Origin: Mycolicibacterium chubuense
Lineage (GTDB): Bacteria; Actinomycetota; Actinomycetes; Mycobacteriales; Mycobacteriaceae
Direction of reading: 5' to 3'
DNA: 33,786 nucleotides
NCBI RefSeq assembly: GCF_001044255.1
Contig: NZ_JYNX01000017.1
Location: forward strand, 1 to 33,786
Positions within the stretch are counted from its first letter, which is position 1, and every line of letters starts with the position of its first letter. Shown here one piece after another: positions 31,699-33,786 of the stretch. The notes beneath the pieces were generated by a model. The model did not search any database, was not told the origin of the DNA, and saw only the letters and a list, made by a program, of their open reading frames with translations. The position numbers and the translations under genes were made by a program.

Positions 31699-33053
31699 CG
31701 CGAGTCCCGCGCTACCTCCTCATCGCCGCGCTGGTGGTCATCCTGGCCGGCGGTGTGGTGGTGCTGCTGCGCAACACCGACCGGGTCAACCGCACCCACG
31801 TCACCGCGTACTTCGAGAACACCAACGGCATCTACGCCGGCGACTACGTCAGCATCGTCGGAGTGCCCGTCGGCAGGATCGAATCCATTGAGCCGCAACC
31901 GGAGTCGGTCAAGGTCACCTTCTGGTACGACAGCAAGTACAAGGTGCCGGCCGACGTCAAGGCCGCGATCCTGTCCCCGACGCTGGTGACCGCGCGCAAC
32001 ATTCAGCTCACCCCCGCCTACACCGATGGACCCGTGCTGGGCAACGACGCGGTGATCCCGCGGGAACGCACCGCGGTACCGGTCGAATGGGATCAGGTTC
32101 GCGAGCAACTGGCGAAGCTGGCCGACAGCCTGCAGCCCACCGAGCCGGGCGGCGTCAGCCCGCTGGGCTCGGCGATCAACACCACTGCGGACAACCTGCG
32201 GGGCCAGGGCGCCAACATCCGCGACGCCGTCATCAAGCTCTCCCAGGCGATTTCGGCACTCGGTGATCACAGCACCGACCTGTTCTCCACGGTCAAGAAT
32301 CTGGCGATCCTGGTCTCGGCGCTGCAGGACAGCACCGACGTGATGCGTCAGCTCAACCAGAACCTCGCGAGCGTGACGAACCTGCTGGCCGACGATCCCG
32401 ACGAGGTCGCCAACGCCGTGCGCGATCTCGACAACGTGGTCGGCGAGGTCCAGACATTCGTGGCCGACAACCGCGAAGCGCTGGGCACCACATCGGACAA
32501 GTTGGCCGGGGTGACCCAGGCGCTCAACGACAGCCTCGGAGACCTCAAGCAGTTCCTGCACGTCGGACCGAACACGTTGCAGAACTACGTGAACATCTGG
32601 CAGCCCGCCCAGGGCGCCGTCAGCAGTGTGCCGATGATCAACAACTTCTCCGATCCGATCTCGTTCCTGTGCGGCGCCATTCAGGCGGCCTCCCGCCTGG
32701 GCGCCGAGGAGTCGGCCAAGTTGTGCGTCCAGTACCTGGCGCCGATCATCAAGAACCGCCAGTACAACTTCCTGCCGGTGGCGCAGAACGTCTTCGTCGG
32801 CGCCAGTACCCGGCCCAACGAACTCACCTACAGCGAGGACTGGCTGCGGCCCGATTACGTTCCGCCGCAAGGTGCTTCGGCCCCGCCACCCCCGGCCTCG
32901 GGTCCGGGGCCCGGCCCCGGGCCGGCGCCGGCGCAGGCCGCGCCACTGCCGCCGTCGATGGGTCCCCTGCTGCCCGCCGAGGCGGTGCCCACGACGCCCA
33001 ATCCGGCTGACGGGCTGCAGGGCCTGATGGTGCCCCCGGGAGGGAAGCCATGA
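31695..33053 (+). CDS. MceD-type subunit
   Basis: 452 residues. The anchor is at about 7-26 (LLIAALVVILAGGVVVLL), the MCE domain at about 33-110 (VTAYFENTNGIYAGDYVSIVGVPVGRI, AAILSPTLVTARNIQL), then a long helical region. Cysteines in SFLCGAIQ and KLCVQYLAP precede a proline/glycine-rich tail (SGPGPGPGPAPAQ). ATG 31695 overlaps the mceC stop. The stop overlaps the mceE ATG, so the chain of coupled genes continues. Confidence 0.93.
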   Translation: MTRVPRYLLIAALVVILAGGVVVLLRNTDRVNRTHVTAYFENTNGIYAGDYVSIVGVPVGRIESIEPQPESVKVTFWYDSKYKVPADVKAAILSPTLVTARNIQLTPAYTDGPVLGNDAVIPRERTAVPVEWDQVREQLAKLADSLQPTEPGGVSPLGSAINTTADNLRGQGANIRDAVIKLSQAISALGDHSTDLFSTVKNLAILVSALQDSTDVMRQLNQNLASVTNLLADDPDEVANAVRDLDNVVGEVQTFVADNREALGTTSDKLAGVTQALNDSLGDLKQFLHVGPNTLQNYVNIWQPAQGAVSSVPMINNFSDPISFLCGAIQAASRLGAEESAKLCVQYLAPIIKNRQYNFLPVAQNVFVGASTRPNELTYSEDWLRPDYVPPQGASAPPPPASGPGPGPGPAPAQAAPLPPSMGPLLPAEAVPTTPNPADGLQGLMVPPGGKP

Positions 33054-33786
33054 GGCGCGCGGTGCGCGGCGTGACCGTCGCGGTCGTGTCGGTCGGGCTG
33101 CTGTCCGGCTGCGCGGGTTGGCGAGGGCTGAACACGATTCCGTTGCCCGGCGTCGAGGGCGGCGGGCCGGGGGCGTTCACCATCGAGGCGCAGATGCCGG
33201 ACGTCAACGCGATCGAGCCGAACTCGCGCGTGCGCGTCGGGGACGTCAACGTCGGCCACGTCCGCAAGATCGAGCGTCAGGGCTGGCATGCGCTGGTGAC
33301 GATGGAGCTCAACGGCAACGTCGTGCTGCCCGCGAACGCGACGGCCACCCTGGGGCAGACCAGCCTGCTGGGGTCGCAGCACATCGAGCTCGCGCCGCCC
33401 ACCGACGTGGCCCCCGCGGGCCGACTGCATGACGGCTCGCTGATCCCGCTGTCGTCGTCGGGGTCGTTCCCCACCACCGAGCAGGCGCTGTCGGCAGTGG
33501 CGATGCTGCTCAACGGCGGCGGTATCGGCGACATCCAGGACATCACCGAGGCGCTCAGCGTCGCGTTCGCCGGCCGTGAAGGCGACCTGCGCAGCCTCAT
33601 CGAGCAGCTCGACCTCGCGATCGGTTACCTCGACGACCAGAAGCAGGACATCATCGCCGCGACGGAGAGCCTGAACAACCTGGTCGGTCAGTTCGCCGAC
33701 CAGAAGCCCGTCGTGGACAAGGCGCTCAGGACGATCCCCGATGCGCTCTCGGTGCTCAAGGACCAGCGCAAGAACCTGGCCGAGGC
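33050..33786 (+). CDS. MceE-type lipoprotein (3' end beyond window)
   Basis: The first 245 codons are present. The N-terminus MRRAVRGVTVAVVSVGLLSGC is a lipoprotein signal with lipobox LLSGC (Cys21), the mark of the MceE (LprK-like) subunit. The MCE domain (about 43-120) reads IEAQMPDVNAIEPNSRVRVGDVNVGHV and ATLGQTSLLGSQHIELAPP. The helical region then begins and is cut by the window end. ATG 33050 overlaps the mceD stop. An mceF gene is expected just beyond the window. Confidence 0.93.
   Translation, partial: MRRAVRGVTVAVVSVGLLSGCAGWRGLNTIPLPGVEGGGPGAFTIEAQMPDVNAIEPNSRVRVGDVNVGHVRKIERQGWHALVTMELNGNVVLPANATATLGQTSLLGSQHIELAPPTDVAPAGRLHDGSLIPLSSSGSFPTTEQALSAVAMLLNGGGIGDIQDITEALSVAFAGREGDLRSLIEQLDLAIGYLDDQKQDIIAATESLNNLVGQFADQKPVVDKALRTIPDALSVLKDQRKNLAE

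Noticed and set aside
27934-32870. Several long minus-strand open frames across the mce genes
   Set aside because: They oppose clearly recognised MceA-MceD proteins and read as Arg/Gly/Val-rich shadows without domains.
1-33786. tRNA, rRNA, CRISPR arrays and complete insertion sequences
   Set aside because: None was seen: no regularly spaced repeats, no tRNA-like cloverleaf at the island edges, and no transposase gene with flanking inverted repeats.

Overview
The window is GC-rich actinobacterial DNA, almost certainly from a Mycobacterium or Mycolicibacterium species. The evidence is a canonical YrbE/Mce cluster, an F420/Ddn-type oxidoreductase, a DUF6542 membrane protein divergent from ychF, frequent GTG starts and GTGA/ATGA stop-start overlaps. 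I saw no rRNA, tRNA or CRISPR array.

Left part (1-8400): a partial DUF6542 membrane protein is divergent from the conserved GTPase gene ychF. The DNA after ychF looks like an accessory hotspot. It holds a methyltransferase, a VapBC-type toxin-antitoxin pair, then a junkyard of recombination genes (a frameshifted tyrosine integrase fragment abutting a serine-resolvase C-terminus), and a DUF1254/DUF1214 gene with a type I sulfatase whose DNA is visibly less GC-rich than the surroundings. The last 30 bases of ychF recur as a diverged copy at 3385-3414, right beside the dead integrase. A weaker third copy lies at 7436-7466, just past the sulfatase. I read these as possible attachment-site scars of one or more islands inserted at the ychF 3' end.

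Middle part (8400-18900): a MarR regulator is divergent from an alpha/beta-hydrolase-fold protein that appears to lack the usual catalytic residues, with a palindromic operator between them. Then follow a normal alpha/beta hydrolase, a large perfect-looking hairpin between convergent genes, and a three-gene operon (small membrane protein, TudS/DUF523-like Fe-S protein, PaaK-like adenylate-forming enzyme). Next come a Ddn-like protein, a small membrane protein, a secreted proline/glycine-rich protein with a strong hairpin after it, a seven-bladed Vgb-like propeller with an anchored partner protein, a permuted NlpC/P60-like protein, a tiny membrane protein, a membrane-anchored class III cyclase, and a CrtC/AttH-like lipocalin-fold protein.

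Right part (18800-26035): an apparent amine or amino-alcohol catabolic locus. An NCS1 permease is divergent from a TetR regulator over nested palindromes. A 983-residue fusion (APH kinase, M23-like linker domain, class III aminotransferase/phospho-lyase) is translationally coupled to an upstream alpha/beta hydrolase, which is itself divergent from a second TetR regulator. A PhnB-like VOC protein follows.

Far right (26203 to the end): yrbEA-yrbEB-mceA-mceB-mceC-mceD-mceE (cut by the window end), a tightly packed operon for an Mce lipid importer. The paralog (mce1-mce8 type) cannot be assigned by reading alone.
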